This document shows positions 43,339-54,049 of a DNA stretch of 54,049 nucleotides, in pieces. Origin of the DNA: Deltaproteobacteria bacterium. Its GTDB lineage: Bacteria; Desulfobacterota; Binatia; DP-6. The position numbers and the translations under genes were made by a program. Numbering within the stretch: the stretch's first letter is position 1; the number at the start of each line of letters is the position of its first letter. Under the pieces are notes generated by a model. It saw only the letters and a program-made list of their open reading frames with translations. It was not told the DNA's origin and made no database searches. Location: contig VBKF01000109.1 of NCBI GenBank assembly GCA_005888095.1, forward strand, positions 1 to 54,049, in the 5' to 3' direction.

Positions 43339-45180
43339 ATGCTCGACGGCGGAGCAGCCGCATCAAGCGGGAAGACACTACGTATCCTCCTGGTCGACGA
43401 CAGCCCAGCTGACCGGGAGCTCGTGAAGCGCGCGTTCCGGGAGCCCGCGCCCCCGACCGGCCCGCTGGACCTCGAGGTCGTGACCGACGCCGAGGCGGCC
43501 CTGACGGCGGTGCGGAAAGCGACGTTCGCGGTCATCCTGACCGATTACTCGCTCCCGGGACGCAACGGCCTCGAGCTTCTCCGTGCGCTCCGCGAGACGG
43601 GGGACAAGACGCCGGTCGTGATGATGACGGGGTTGGGAGATGAGTCGGTGGCCGTCGCGGCACTCCAGCACGGGGCCGCGGACTACGTCATCAAGGAGAT
43701 CGGGTTCGAGCGCGCGTTGCCCGTCGTGATCGATCGCGTGCTCGGCAAGCGCACCCTCGCGTTGGAAGTCGAGCGCAGGCAGCGGCAGGTCGCGCAGTAT
43801 GCCAAGCAGTCCGAGCGTCAGGTGGAGGACCAGACCGTCGCGCTGCGGCGGGCCCTGCAGGAGTCCGAGGCACTCCGGCGCGTCAGCCGGGCGCTGGCCG
43901 CGGCGCGTGAGCTGAAGCCGGCCCTGGACCTGGTGACCCAGGCGACGGCCCAGCTCCTGCGAGCCCGGGCGGCCGCGGTGATCATCCGCGCCGAGGCGGA
44001 GCGCGTGCTGGTGAGCGTGTGGGGCGCTCTCAAGGAGGCCCCCGGTCTCAAGAGCGCCGACCTCCTCGCCGCGCTCGGCACCGACTTCCCGGAAACGGCC
44101 ACGGGTGTGCTGCGAGGAGAGGGCGGCGCCGAGATCGGTCTCCTGTGGGCCGGACGCTCGGCGGCCCAGGCGTTCTCGCCGCACGACCTCGAGCTCCTCG
44201 AGGTGCTGGCCGATCTGGCCACGCTCAGCATCGCCAATGTGCGCGCCCACCAACAGCTGCGGCGGCGGGCCGAACGCGATCGCATCCGCGGCGGGACGGC
44301 GGAGGCGGCCGGCCGACCCGGCGCGGGTCCGCCGCCCGCGCGCCTCGTGTCGCCCGAGCCGGTCGACACGAGCGCCCTCGTCGTCCCCCCGTTCCCCGCC
44401 GCACTGGGCCGCCTGCTCGCACTGGCGGAGGGTGACGACGCGACCCCGGACGAGGTCGCGAAGGCCTTGGGTCTCGACCCTGCGCTGGCTACCCGCGCCA
44501 TCGTGCTCGCTGGCGCGCCGGGCCTGGGGCGTGCCCGGCCGGTGTCGTCGCTCCGCGAGGCGGTCATGGTGCTCGGCCTGCGCGGGATTCGCAACCTCGC
44601 CATCGCACAGTTCACGCGCCGGCTCCTCGTGCGCTCGGGGGTCATTGACCAGTTGCCCTGGGAGCGGTCCGTGGCCACGGCCGTCGGCACGCAGCTCACG
44701 GTCGAGACCCGTGAACGGGCGGTGGCCGACGAGGCCTACCTCTGCGGCCTCCTCCACAACGTGGGCGCCGTGGCACTCAACAACGCTCACCCCGAGCGCT
44801 ACGCGAGAGCAATCGGGCGGGCGATCGCCGAGGAGCGGCCCTTTGGCGATGCGGAGCGGGAAGAGTTCGGCTTTGACGGCGCGACCGCCACCGAACGGGT
44901 CGTTTCCAGCTGGAGCCTGCCCGCGCGTGTGGTGGAGACCCTCAGGAATCGGCCGTGGAGCGCCGGGCCCATCGATGTCCCCCTCAAGTGGGCCTCGACC
45001 GCGGCGTTGCAGATGAGCCCGACGTGGCACCGCCTGCTCGGGGACCGGCCCGAACCGAGCTGGGTCAGGCGCGAGCTGGAGGCTGCTGAGAGCGCGCTCG
45101 CTCTGCTACCGGCGGCACTCGAAGAGCTGCGCCGGCAGACCGTCGCCCGCTGCGAGGTGCTGCGCAACCTGGTCGGCTGA
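43339..45180 (+). CDS. Response regulator with GAF-like and HDOD output domains
   Basis: A 613-residue cytoplasmic signalling protein. The receiver domain (13-135) has Asp20-Asp21, phospho-acceptor Asp69 in VILTDYSLPG, Thr in VVMMTGLGD and Lys in YVIKEIG. A coiled coil follows (about 140-180), then a GAF-like domain (about 185-320; LKPALDLVTQATAQLLRARA, FSPHDLELLEVLADLATLSI) and an HDOD domain (about 350-560; LREAVMVLGLRGIRNLAIAQ, CGLLHNVGAVALNNAHPERY). HDOD proteins are non-enzymatic HD relatives used in signalling. ATG 43339 starts just before the receiver; frames to 43201 are possible. It opens the kinase cluster on the same strand. Confidence 0.9.
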   Translation: MLDGGAAASSGKTLRILLVDDSPADRELVKRAFREPAPPTGPLDLEVVTDAEAALTAVRKATFAVILTDYSLPGRNGLELLRALRETGDKTPVVMMTGLGDESVAVAALQHGAADYVIKEIGFERALPVVIDRVLGKRTLALEVERRQRQVAQYAKQSERQVEDQTVALRRALQESEALRRVSRALAAARELKPALDLVTQATAQLLRARAAAVIIRAEAERVLVSVWGALKEAPGLKSADLLAALGTDFPETATGVLRGEGGAEIGLLWAGRSAAQAFSPHDLELLEVLADLATLSIANVRAHQQLRRRAERDRIRGGTAEAAGRPGAGPPPARLVSPEPVDTSALVVPPFPAALGRLLALAEGDDATPDEVAKALGLDPALATRAIVLAGAPGLGRARPVSSLREAVMVLGLRGIRNLAIAQFTRRLLVRSGVIDQLPWERSVATAVGTQLTVETRERAVADEAYLCGLLHNVGAVALNNAHPERYARAIGRAIAEERPFGDAEREEFGFDGATATERVVSSWSLPARVVETLRNRPWSAGPIDVPLKWASTAALQMSPTWHRLLGDRPEPSWVRRELEAAESALALLPAALEELRRQTVARCEVLRNLVG

Positions 45181-45428
45181 CGCGAGCCGGCGGCTTCGAC
45201 CTCCTGCTCCTCGACTACCACCTGCCCGGCCTCACCGGGCTCGGCGTTCTCCGGGAGCTCCGGGGAGGCGCCCACCCGCCGGTCATCATGATGACGGGGC
45301 AGGGACGATACACAGCACTCCTCCAGGGTGCGCTCCGCCTGGAGAACGCGCCCGGCCAGGGCACGACGGTCGTCGTGGAGCTGCCCGGGCCGCGGCGGGC
45401 GCGGGACGCGGCGACGGGGCCCGGATAA
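45180..45428 (+). pseudogene. Chimeric remnant: receiver-domain piece joined to a histidine-kinase tail
   Basis: In one frame, with no usable start codon, 82 codons read GGFDLLLLDYHLPGLTGLGV, then LRELRGGAHPPVIMMTGQG, the middle of a receiver domain with its phospho-acceptor Asp and Thr. The frame continues directly into LRLENAPGQGTTVVVELPGP, the last strand of a histidine-kinase ATPase domain, before TAA at 45426. Everything between (receiver end, HisKA, most of the ATPase) is missing. This is most simply a deletion scar of a former regulator/kinase gene or gene pair. It lies between the HDOD protein and the first hybrid kinase. Confidence 0.72.
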
Positions 45429-45503
45429 CAAGGCCACACCCGCGCCGGAGCTCAAGTCTTCTGCCCGAGCGGCCGACATTCAGAAGCGCATTCCTGTGGG
45501 CCA

Positions 45504-48437
45504 ATGAGAAAGCGCATATCGCTCCTGGTCGCGGTCGGCTTCGCGTTCCTCCTCGGCCTCGGGGTGCTGACCAGCCTCGCCATGATCGCGGGCCTCCGCG
45601 AGACCATGAGCCGGGCGCAGGCGTCGCAGGTCTCGGCGCTCGAGGTCCGGGCCTCGGTGCGCAGCCTGCGCGCCGATTACCTGGCGAGCGGCGATGCCGT
45701 GAGCCGACTCATGCTCGAGCCAGGCCTGGTCGACGCGTGGACGGCCAAGCGGCAGGCGGACGATTCCGCCGCCGAGCACCTCGCCGCGGCGGCGCGTGCG
45801 ACGCGGCATGGCGAGCTCAGGACTCTGCTCGAAGAGCTCGATACGCATGACCGCGAGGTCACCAATCGGATCGAGGACGAGCTCCTCGGCCTGGTCGAGA
45901 CGGATCCGGTCAGCGCGAAGCGCATCTACTTCGAGGAGTACCTGCGCGCTCGCTCGTTCAATCTGGAGCTCGTCGATCGGGCGCTCCGGCTCGCGACGGC
46001 GGAGGTGGCGGAGGCGTCTCAGTACGCCGAGGCGAAGGCAAGGCAGACGATCGCCCTCGCCTGGTTGGCCCTCGCCCTCTTCGTGGTCGTCGGCACGACC
46101 AGCGGTATCCGCTTGAGCGGCTCCGTCCGGAAGGTCGCCCAGGACTTCGAGGACGCGGCCGCCAAGGTCGGCGAGCAGCGCGATCGGCTGCGGACCGTGA
46201 TGACCGCGATGCACGATGCGCTGGTGGTCATCGATGCCCGTGGCGGCATCAGCATGGCCAATGACGCGGCCTGCGCGCTCCTCGGGTACGGCGAGACGGA
46301 GCTCATCGGGAGCCCCGTCGGACGGTACGTCGAAGCTGGCAGCACCGCGCTGCCCGACGCTGCGGAGCTGCGCAACGAGCGGATCACGTTCCTCGCGCGG
46401 AACGGGACCCGCATCCCGATGTCGCTGTCGGCGGCGCTGCTCCGCGGACCCGGTGGCGAGGCGATCGGCAGCGTGTGGGTCGCCCACGACATGCGCGACC
46501 AGCTCCGCATGCTGGAGGAGATGGAGGCGGCGCGGGACACGGCGCTCGAGGCGAGCCGCCTCAAGTCCGAGTTCCTCGCCAACATGAGTCACGAGATCCG
46601 GACGCCGATGAATGCGATCATCGGGTTCACGGACCTCGTCCTGGAGACGGCCCTCGGTGCGGAACAGAGCGAGTACCTCGGGCACGTTCGGCAGTCCTCC
46701 GAGGCCCTGCTGGCCATCATCAACGAGGTGCTCGACCTCTCGAAGATCGAGGCCGGGCGGCTGAGGCTCGATCCCGCGCCCTTCAGCTTGCGCCGTGCGC
46801 TCGGCGCCGTCCTGAGCGGCATGGCGATCCGGGCGGACGAGAAGAAGCTCGAGCTGGCCGTCGATGTCCGCGCTCACGTGCCCGATGCGGTGGTGGGGGA
46901 CGTGAGCCGGCTGCGCCAGGTACTCGTCAACCTGGTCGGCAACGCGATCAAGTTCACGGAGCGGGGACAGGTGGTCGTCCAGGTCACGACGGAATCCTAC
47001 GTGGGCGACGAGGAAGCCGTCCTGCACTTCTCGGTCGCCGACACCGGCATCGGAATACCGCCCGACAAACATCGACTCGTCTTCCAGGCGTTCACCCAGG
47101 GGGACGGATCGATGACGCGGCGGTATGAAGGCACGGGGCTGGGGCTCGCCATCGCCTCGCAGCTCGTGGAGATGATGGGCGGGCGCATCTGGCTCGAGAG
47201 CGCGGTGGGCGAGGGAAGCACCTTTCACTTCACCGCCCGGCTCGCCTTGCAGCAAGACGTCGCGCGCCTCCCAGCGAACCTCTCGACGCTGGCGGGACTT
47301 CGGGTGCTCGTCGTCGACGACAGTGCGACGGTCCGGAGCATCCTCGTGGACATGCTGAAGACGTGGTCCGTGAGCGCCGTGGCGGCCGATGGCGGCGCGG
47401 CCGGGCTGGCCGCCCTGCGCGAGGCCCACGAGGCAGGGCACCCGTTCGCGCTCGCCCTGGTCGACGCCAAGCTACCCGAGATGGACGGCTTCGAGGTCGC
47501 TCGCCGGGTGCTCGACGAGGCGGGCCTCGGGCAGACGAATGTGATCCTCCTCACCGCGTTGAACAGACCCGATGAGGCCGCGCGGTGTCGGGCCATGGGC
47601 GTCTCGGGCTGTTTGACGAAGCCCGTGTCGGCGTCGGCCTTGTTGGAGGCGATCCAGACCGTCCTCCGCACGGGGCCGGGTGAGACATCCGTCGAAGGAG
47701 TCGCGGGGCGGGAGCCGACGCGAAAGCCGCTCCGGGTGCTCGTCGTCGAGGACAACCCCACGAACCGGCGCATGTTGACGGTCCTGCTCGAAACGCGCGG
47801 ACACACGGCCGTGCCGGTGGAGGATGGTCTCCAGGCCATCGCGGCGCTCCAGGTCGCGTCCTTCGACATGGTGCTCATGGATGTCCAGATGCCACGGATG
47901 GACGGGCTCACCGCGACGGCCGGCATCCGCGCCTGGGAGAAGGGCACCGGCAGCCGCCTGCCGATCATCGCCCTGACGGCCCATGCCATGAAGGGAGACC
48001 GCGAGCGATGCATCGCCGCGGGCATGGACGCGTACGTGTCGAAGCCGGTCGATGCGGAGGAGCTCTTCAGCGTGATCGCGTCCGTCGTCGACGGCGCTCG
48101 CGGCGCGCCGTCCGACGACACGGGCATGTCGCCGGACGCCGCGCTGGACAAGATCTTCTGGGAGGACAGGGCGCGGATGGTCGAGACGTTGAGGTCCGCG
48201 CTGGCAACGAGAGATGGAAGTGCACTCGAGAGCGCGGCCCATCGCTTGCGGGGCGCCCTCATGGCGATGGCTGCGCCCGGTGCTGCGGCCGCGGCACTGT
48301 GTCTCGAAGAGATCGGACGCGAGCAGGACTTCCGTTCCGTGGCCGAGGCGTGGGCGCGCCTGACGAACGAGCTCGATCGCCTCGAACCCCGGCTCGCTGC
48401 GCTCAGCGAGCGGGCGGAAGAGGAGACAACGAGTTGA
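45504..48437 (+). CDS. Membrane hybrid histidine kinase (PAS-HisKA-ATPase-REC-REC-Hpt)
   Basis: A 977-residue phosphorelay kinase. Two membrane helices (about 6-29 and 182-203) flank a periplasmic four-helix-type sensor (about 30-180). A PAS domain follows at about 230-340 (DALVVIDARGGISMANDAAC). HisKA has His363 in NMSHEIRTPMNA; the ATPase (about 465-580) has LVGNAIKFTERG, DTGIGIPPD and GTGLGLAI. Receiver 1 has Asp654 (ALVDAKLPEMDG), receiver 2 Asp793 (VLMDVQMPRMDG), and a C-terminal Hpt-like domain has His913 in AAHRLRGAL. All relay residues are present, so an intramolecular relay is possible. Its TGA overlaps the TTG start of the next kinase. Confidence 0.93.
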   Translation: MRKRISLLVAVGFAFLLGLGVLTSLAMIAGLRETMSRAQASQVSALEVRASVRSLRADYLASGDAVSRLMLEPGLVDAWTAKRQADDSAAEHLAAAARATRHGELRTLLEELDTHDREVTNRIEDELLGLVETDPVSAKRIYFEEYLRARSFNLELVDRALRLATAEVAEASQYAEAKARQTIALAWLALALFVVVGTTSGIRLSGSVRKVAQDFEDAAAKVGEQRDRLRTVMTAMHDALVVIDARGGISMANDAACALLGYGETELIGSPVGRYVEAGSTALPDAAELRNERITFLARNGTRIPMSLSAALLRGPGGEAIGSVWVAHDMRDQLRMLEEMEAARDTALEASRLKSEFLANMSHEIRTPMNAIIGFTDLVLETALGAEQSEYLGHVRQSSEALLAIINEVLDLSKIEAGRLRLDPAPFSLRRALGAVLSGMAIRADEKKLELAVDVRAHVPDAVVGDVSRLRQVLVNLVGNAIKFTERGQVVVQVTTESYVGDEEAVLHFSVADTGIGIPPDKHRLVFQAFTQGDGSMTRRYEGTGLGLAIASQLVEMMGGRIWLESAVGEGSTFHFTARLALQQDVARLPANLSTLAGLRVLVVDDSATVRSILVDMLKTWSVSAVAADGGAAGLAALREAHEAGHPFALALVDAKLPEMDGFEVARRVLDEAGLGQTNVILLTALNRPDEAARCRAMGVSGCLTKPVSASALLEAIQTVLRTGPGETSVEGVAGREPTRKPLRVLVVEDNPTNRRMLTVLLETRGHTAVPVEDGLQAIAALQVASFDMVLMDVQMPRMDGLTATAGIRAWEKGTGSRLPIIALTAHAMKGDRERCIAAGMDAYVSKPVDAEELFSVIASVVDGARGAPSDDTGMSPDAALDKIFWEDRARMVETLRSALATRDGSALESAAHRLRGALMAMAAPGAAAAALCLEEIGREQDFRSVAEAWARLTNELDRLEPRLAALSERAEEETTS

Positions 48438-49651
48438 GCGAGCCGATCCGCACGCGCGTGCCCGGCAACCCGTGTGCCGAGGCGGCGCTCCGCCAGGCGA
48501 GGCACGCCATGCTGGAGGCGGCGCGCGCGAAGGCGGAGTTCGTGGCCAACGTGAGCCATGAAGTCCGCACGCCGATGACCGCGATCCTCGGCATGACCGA
48601 CCTCGCGCTCGAGACGGAGCTGACGGCCGAGCAGCGCGAGTACCTGACGGCCGTCCGGTCGGCGGCCGACGAGCTGCTCGCCCTGCTGGAAGACCTGCTC
48701 GACTTCTCGGCCCTCGATGCCTGCCGGCTGGCGGTGCAGCGTGTGCCCTTCAGCCTGCGCGAGAGCGTCGGGGACTCCGTCCGCACCCACGAACCCCGGG
48801 CGCAGGACAGGGACCTCGCGCTCACCTGCGAGATCGCGCCGTCCGTTCCCGACGCGGTGGTGGGCGACCCGAGACGCCTGCGCCAGGTGATCGAGAAGCT
48901 CGTCGACAACGCGATCAAGTTCACCGCGCAGGGCGGGGTGGCCGTGCGGGTGGACGCCGAGGTGGCGGCGGACGAGGTGCTCCTCCACTGCAGCGTGGCG
49001 GATACGGGCATCGGGATCCCGCGCGAGCAGCAGGAGACGATCTTCGAGCCTTTCGTCCAGGGCGACGGTTCCGCCACCCGGCGCTATGGCGGCACCGGCC
49101 TCGGGCTCGCCATCGCCTCGGACGTCGTCCAGCTGATGGGCGGCAACATCTGGGTGGAGAGCGAGGCGGGCCGAGGAAGCACCTTTCACTTCACGGCGCG
49201 CCTGGCGCAGGAGCCGCTCTCGCCGCCGGCACCGGACCGCAGACCGGCTCCGCTCCGCGGCGGCGCCGGCGGCCTTCACGTCCTCCTCGCCGAGGACAAC
49301 GCCGTGAATCGCAAGGTGGCCGTCCGGCTGCTCGAGAAGCGCGGCCACACGGTGGTCGCGGTGGAGGACGGCCGGCAGGCGCTGCGCGCGCTCGATGGCG
49401 AGCGGTTCGACATCGCCCTGATGGACGTGCAGATGCCCGAGATGGACGGGTTCGAGGCGACGGCCGCGGTGCGGGCGCGCGAACGCGTCGAGGGCGGCCA
49501 CCTGCCGATCGTCGCCCTCACCGCCTATGCGATGAAGGGCGATCGCGAGCGCTGCCTCGAAGCCGGCATGGATGCGTACGTCGCCAAGCCGGTGAACGCA
49601 GATGAGCTGTTCGCCACGCTCGAGCGGCTCGTCCCCGGGGCCGGGCGATGA
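48434..49651 (+). CDS. Soluble hybrid histidine kinase (HisKA-ATPase-REC), no sensor domain
   Basis: A 405-residue cytoplasmic kinase with almost no N-terminal sensor: the HisKA helix begins near residue 30, with His42 in NVSHEVRTPMTA. The ATPase domain (about 135-260) has LVDNAIKFTAQG, DTGIGIPRE and GTGLGLAI. The receiver (about 280-400) has Asp331 in ALMDVQMPEMDG. TTG 48434 overlaps the upstream stop (TTGA) and follows AGAGGAGA. It probably takes its input by association with the preceding membrane kinase. Its receiver is nearly identical to receiver 2 of the kinase at 50251. It overlaps the next gene by ATGA. Confidence 0.9.
   Translation: MSEPIRTRVPGNPCAEAALRQARHAMLEAARAKAEFVANVSHEVRTPMTAILGMTDLALETELTAEQREYLTAVRSAADELLALLEDLLDFSALDACRLAVQRVPFSLRESVGDSVRTHEPRAQDRDLALTCEIAPSVPDAVVGDPRRLRQVIEKLVDNAIKFTAQGGVAVRVDAEVAADEVLLHCSVADTGIGIPREQQETIFEPFVQGDGSATRRYGGTGLGLAIASDVVQLMGGNIWVESEAGRGSTFHFTARLAQEPLSPPAPDRRPAPLRGGAGGLHVLLAEDNAVNRKVAVRLLEKRGHTVVAVEDGRQALRALDGERFDIALMDVQMPEMDGFEATAAVRARERVEGGHLPIVALTAYAMKGDRERCLEAGMDAYVAKPVNADELFATLERLVPGAGR
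49274..49639 (+). repeat. Receiver-module repeat, copy A
   Basis: This 366-bp segment encodes the receiver of the soluble kinase. It aligns without gaps to 52990-53355 in the third kinase. By eye, 107 of 122 residues are identical, and long stretches are identical in DNA, including third codon positions (for example around 49421-49475). This suggests recent duplication or gene conversion. Confidence 0.85.
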
Positions 49652-50247
49652 GACACGGCCGTCTGGTCGGTGCCGTGGCCGGCATCTCGTGGCTGGTCGC
49701 CGTGGCCGCCGGCCTCGCCGTCCTCTGGAGCTACGAGAACGCTCCGGGCATCCCCGCCACACCTCCCGACCATTGGCCCGCCGCCAGCAGTCTCCGCCGC
49801 CTCCCCGGGGTCGCGACGCTGGTGATGCTCGTGCATCCGCGCTGCCCGTGCTCGCGCGCGAGCCTCGAGGAGCTCGACCGGCTGATGGCACACATCCCCG
49901 GCGTGCTCCTCGCGCATGTGGTCTTCGTGAAGCCGGCCGGGCTGCCGGAGGACTGGGAGCAGACGGACCTGTGGCGCCGGGCCGCCGCGATCCCGGGCAT
50001 TTCTCTCACGCGTGACGACGGCGGCGCCGAAGCGCGGCTGTTCGGCGCCGCGACCTCCGGCCAGACCGTGGTCTATGACGGCGACGGGCGCCTGCTCTTC
50101 GGCGGCGGCATCACGGCCGCGCGCGGACACGAAGGTGACAACGCGGGGCGCAGCGCCATCGTCTCGCTGCTCGCCAGCAGAGAGGCGGCGCCGACGAGCA
50201 CGCCGGTCTTCGGCTGCTCTCTGCTCGGGACTCAGGGGGACGGCTGA
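49648..50247 (+). CDS. RedB-like membrane-anchored thioredoxin-fold protein
   Basis: A 199-residue protein with an N-terminal membrane helix (about 6-28, LVGAVAGISWLVAVAAGLAV) and a periplasmic thioredoxin-like domain. It begins ATLVMLVHPRCPCSRASLEE, where a Cys-Pro-Cys motif sits at the redox position instead of CxxC, and continues with GQTVVYDGDGRLLFGGGITA, near the usual cis-Pro region. This matches what I remember of RedB-type proteins. ATG 49648 overlaps the kinase stop (ATGA), and another kinase follows 3 bp after its stop. It may sense or relay periplasmic redox state to the kinases; that role is inference. Confidence 0.78.
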   Translation: MRHGRLVGAVAGISWLVAVAAGLAVLWSYENAPGIPATPPDHWPAASSLRRLPGVATLVMLVHPRCPCSRASLEELDRLMAHIPGVLLAHVVFVKPAGLPEDWEQTDLWRRAAAIPGISLTRDDGGAEARLFGAATSGQTVVYDGDGRLLFGGGITAARGHEGDNAGRSAIVSLLASREAAPTSTPVFGCSLLGTQGDG

Positions 50248-50250
50248 ACC

Positions 50251-53757
<3,507 letters not shown>

Positions 53758-53770
53758 GCGCCTCCCGCAA

Positions 53771-53790
53771 CGCCGGCTTCTCGCCCGGCG
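53771..53790 (+). terminator. Possible hairpin after the kinase operon
   Basis: CGCCGG (53771-53776) pairs with CCGGCG (53785-53790) around an 8-nt loop, 14 bp after the kinase stop. There is no T-run, so it is a weak terminator candidate only. Confidence 0.35.
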
Positions 53791-53846
53791 GGAACACGCT
53801 TGGCGTGCGCGGGCCACTTCGACGCGCGGCTTCCCGACCGGCCTTT

Positions 53847-53868
53847 GATGCTCTAGCATCTGATGCAT
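53847..53868 (+). promoter_or_regulatory. Palindromic operator/promoter of the antitoxin gene
   Basis: GATGCT-CT-AGCATC (53847-53860) is a 6-bp-arm palindrome. It is followed at once by a third half-site, GATGCAT (53862-53868), that runs into the start codon. TAGCAT inside the palindrome could also act as a -10 box. Clustered half-sites at the start fit autoregulation by a ribbon-helix-helix antitoxin. Confidence 0.55.
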
Positions 53869-54049
53869 GCGCACCACATTGGACATCGATGAGGACGTGC
53901 TCCGAGCCGCCAAAGAGCTGGCCCGGCGGGAAAAGAAGACCGCCGGCGTGGTGATCTCCGAGCTGACACGCCGCGCCCTCACCACGCCGCCGGCAGCTCG
54001 CGCGCGCGAGCCCAAGGCACTGCACGGCGTCCGGCCATTCCCGAAGCGC
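53867..54049 (+). CDS. VapB-type ribbon-helix-helix antitoxin (3' end cut by window edge)
   Basis: Sixty-one codons without a stop to the window end. MRTTLDIDEDVLRAAKELAR followed by REKKTAGVVISELTRRAL is the ribbon-helix-helix DNA-binding fold of VapB/CopG-like antitoxins: beta-strand TTLDID, helix EDVLRAAKELARREKK, turn, helix VVISELTRRAL. The region after residue 45 (Pro/Arg-rich, ending GVRPFPKR) would be the toxin-binding tail. Antitoxins of this type are usually followed by a PIN-domain VapC ribonuclease gene, here outside the window. The spaced palindrome over its start suggests autoregulation. The gene should end within about 20 codons. Confidence 0.82.
   Translation, partial: MRTTLDIDEDVLRAAKELARREKKTAGVVISELTRRALTTPPAARAREPKALHGVRPFPKR

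Noticed and set aside
47225-49891. An 888-codon minus-strand frame across the kinase cluster
   Set aside because: The sense strand carries complete kinase and receiver domains; the antisense translation has no domain-like pattern.

Overview
The window is about 54 kb of very GC-rich bacterial chromosome, densely packed, with many start/stop overlaps of the ATGA, GTGA and TTGA type. There are no rRNA or tRNA genes, CRISPR arrays, insertion sequences or phage modules that I can see. The gene content points to an uncultured Gram-negative, deltaproteobacteria-like lineage. It includes adenosyl/ribosyl-hopane genes (hpnG-hpnH), a CruF-type carotenoid enzyme, a WS/DGAT acyltransferase, a MacA/MacB/TolC-type exporter, two LolA-like or DUF1329 envelope proteins and Cys-rich exported small proteins. 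Candidatus Binatia/Binatota would fit, but this is inference from gene content.

Layout. 1-5.4 kb: xerC-hslV on the minus strand (hslV runs off the left edge), with starts nearly back to back with a plus-strand lipoprotein-AsmA-CruF/LolA envelope operon, then a hydrolase remnant and a GNAT acetyltransferase. 5.4-10 kb: tolC-macA-ATPase-permease exporter operon (minus). 10-13.2 kb: an orphan RCK-type cation-transport regulatory domain and a histidine kinase/response regulator pair. 13.5-24.4 kb: an exported sulfatase with an extra Cys-bearing N-terminal domain, a DUF2339-DUF3999 pair, an exported hypothetical protein, and a large FtsX-type permease without a partner ATPase. 24.5-29 kb: lipid operon of two dodecin-family genes, WS/DGAT, hpnG, hpnH and a glutathione S-transferase. 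29.4-35.4 kb: a small hypothetical protein, type IIA topoisomerase subunits A and B, and a DUF1329 protein.

35.4-38.1 kb is the most unusual part: a locus of small exported or surface proteins. It has a peptide with an LEERIAP-type leader and collagen-like repeats, two tandem proteins with an exactly mirror-symmetric 10-cysteine pattern (a predicted disulfide-ladder helical hairpin), a protein built from two copies of an unrecognised ~100-residue Cys-pair module, and a short lipoprotein. It also carries promoter-like AT-rich stretches, a strong terminator hairpin and a long-looped inverted repeat.

38.1-43.2 kb: cobalamin-dependent methionine synthase metH, a YihY/BrkB membrane protein and a J-domain-like protein; two convergent gene pairs here each end on one shared CTAG. 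43.3-53.8 kb: a signalling cluster with a REC-GAF-HDOD protein, a chimeric receiver/kinase remnant, three hybrid histidine kinases (two share a nearly identical receiver module) and a RedB-like thioredoxin-fold protein translationally coupled to them. The right edge carries a VapB-type antitoxin with a palindromic operator; any toxin gene would lie outside the window.
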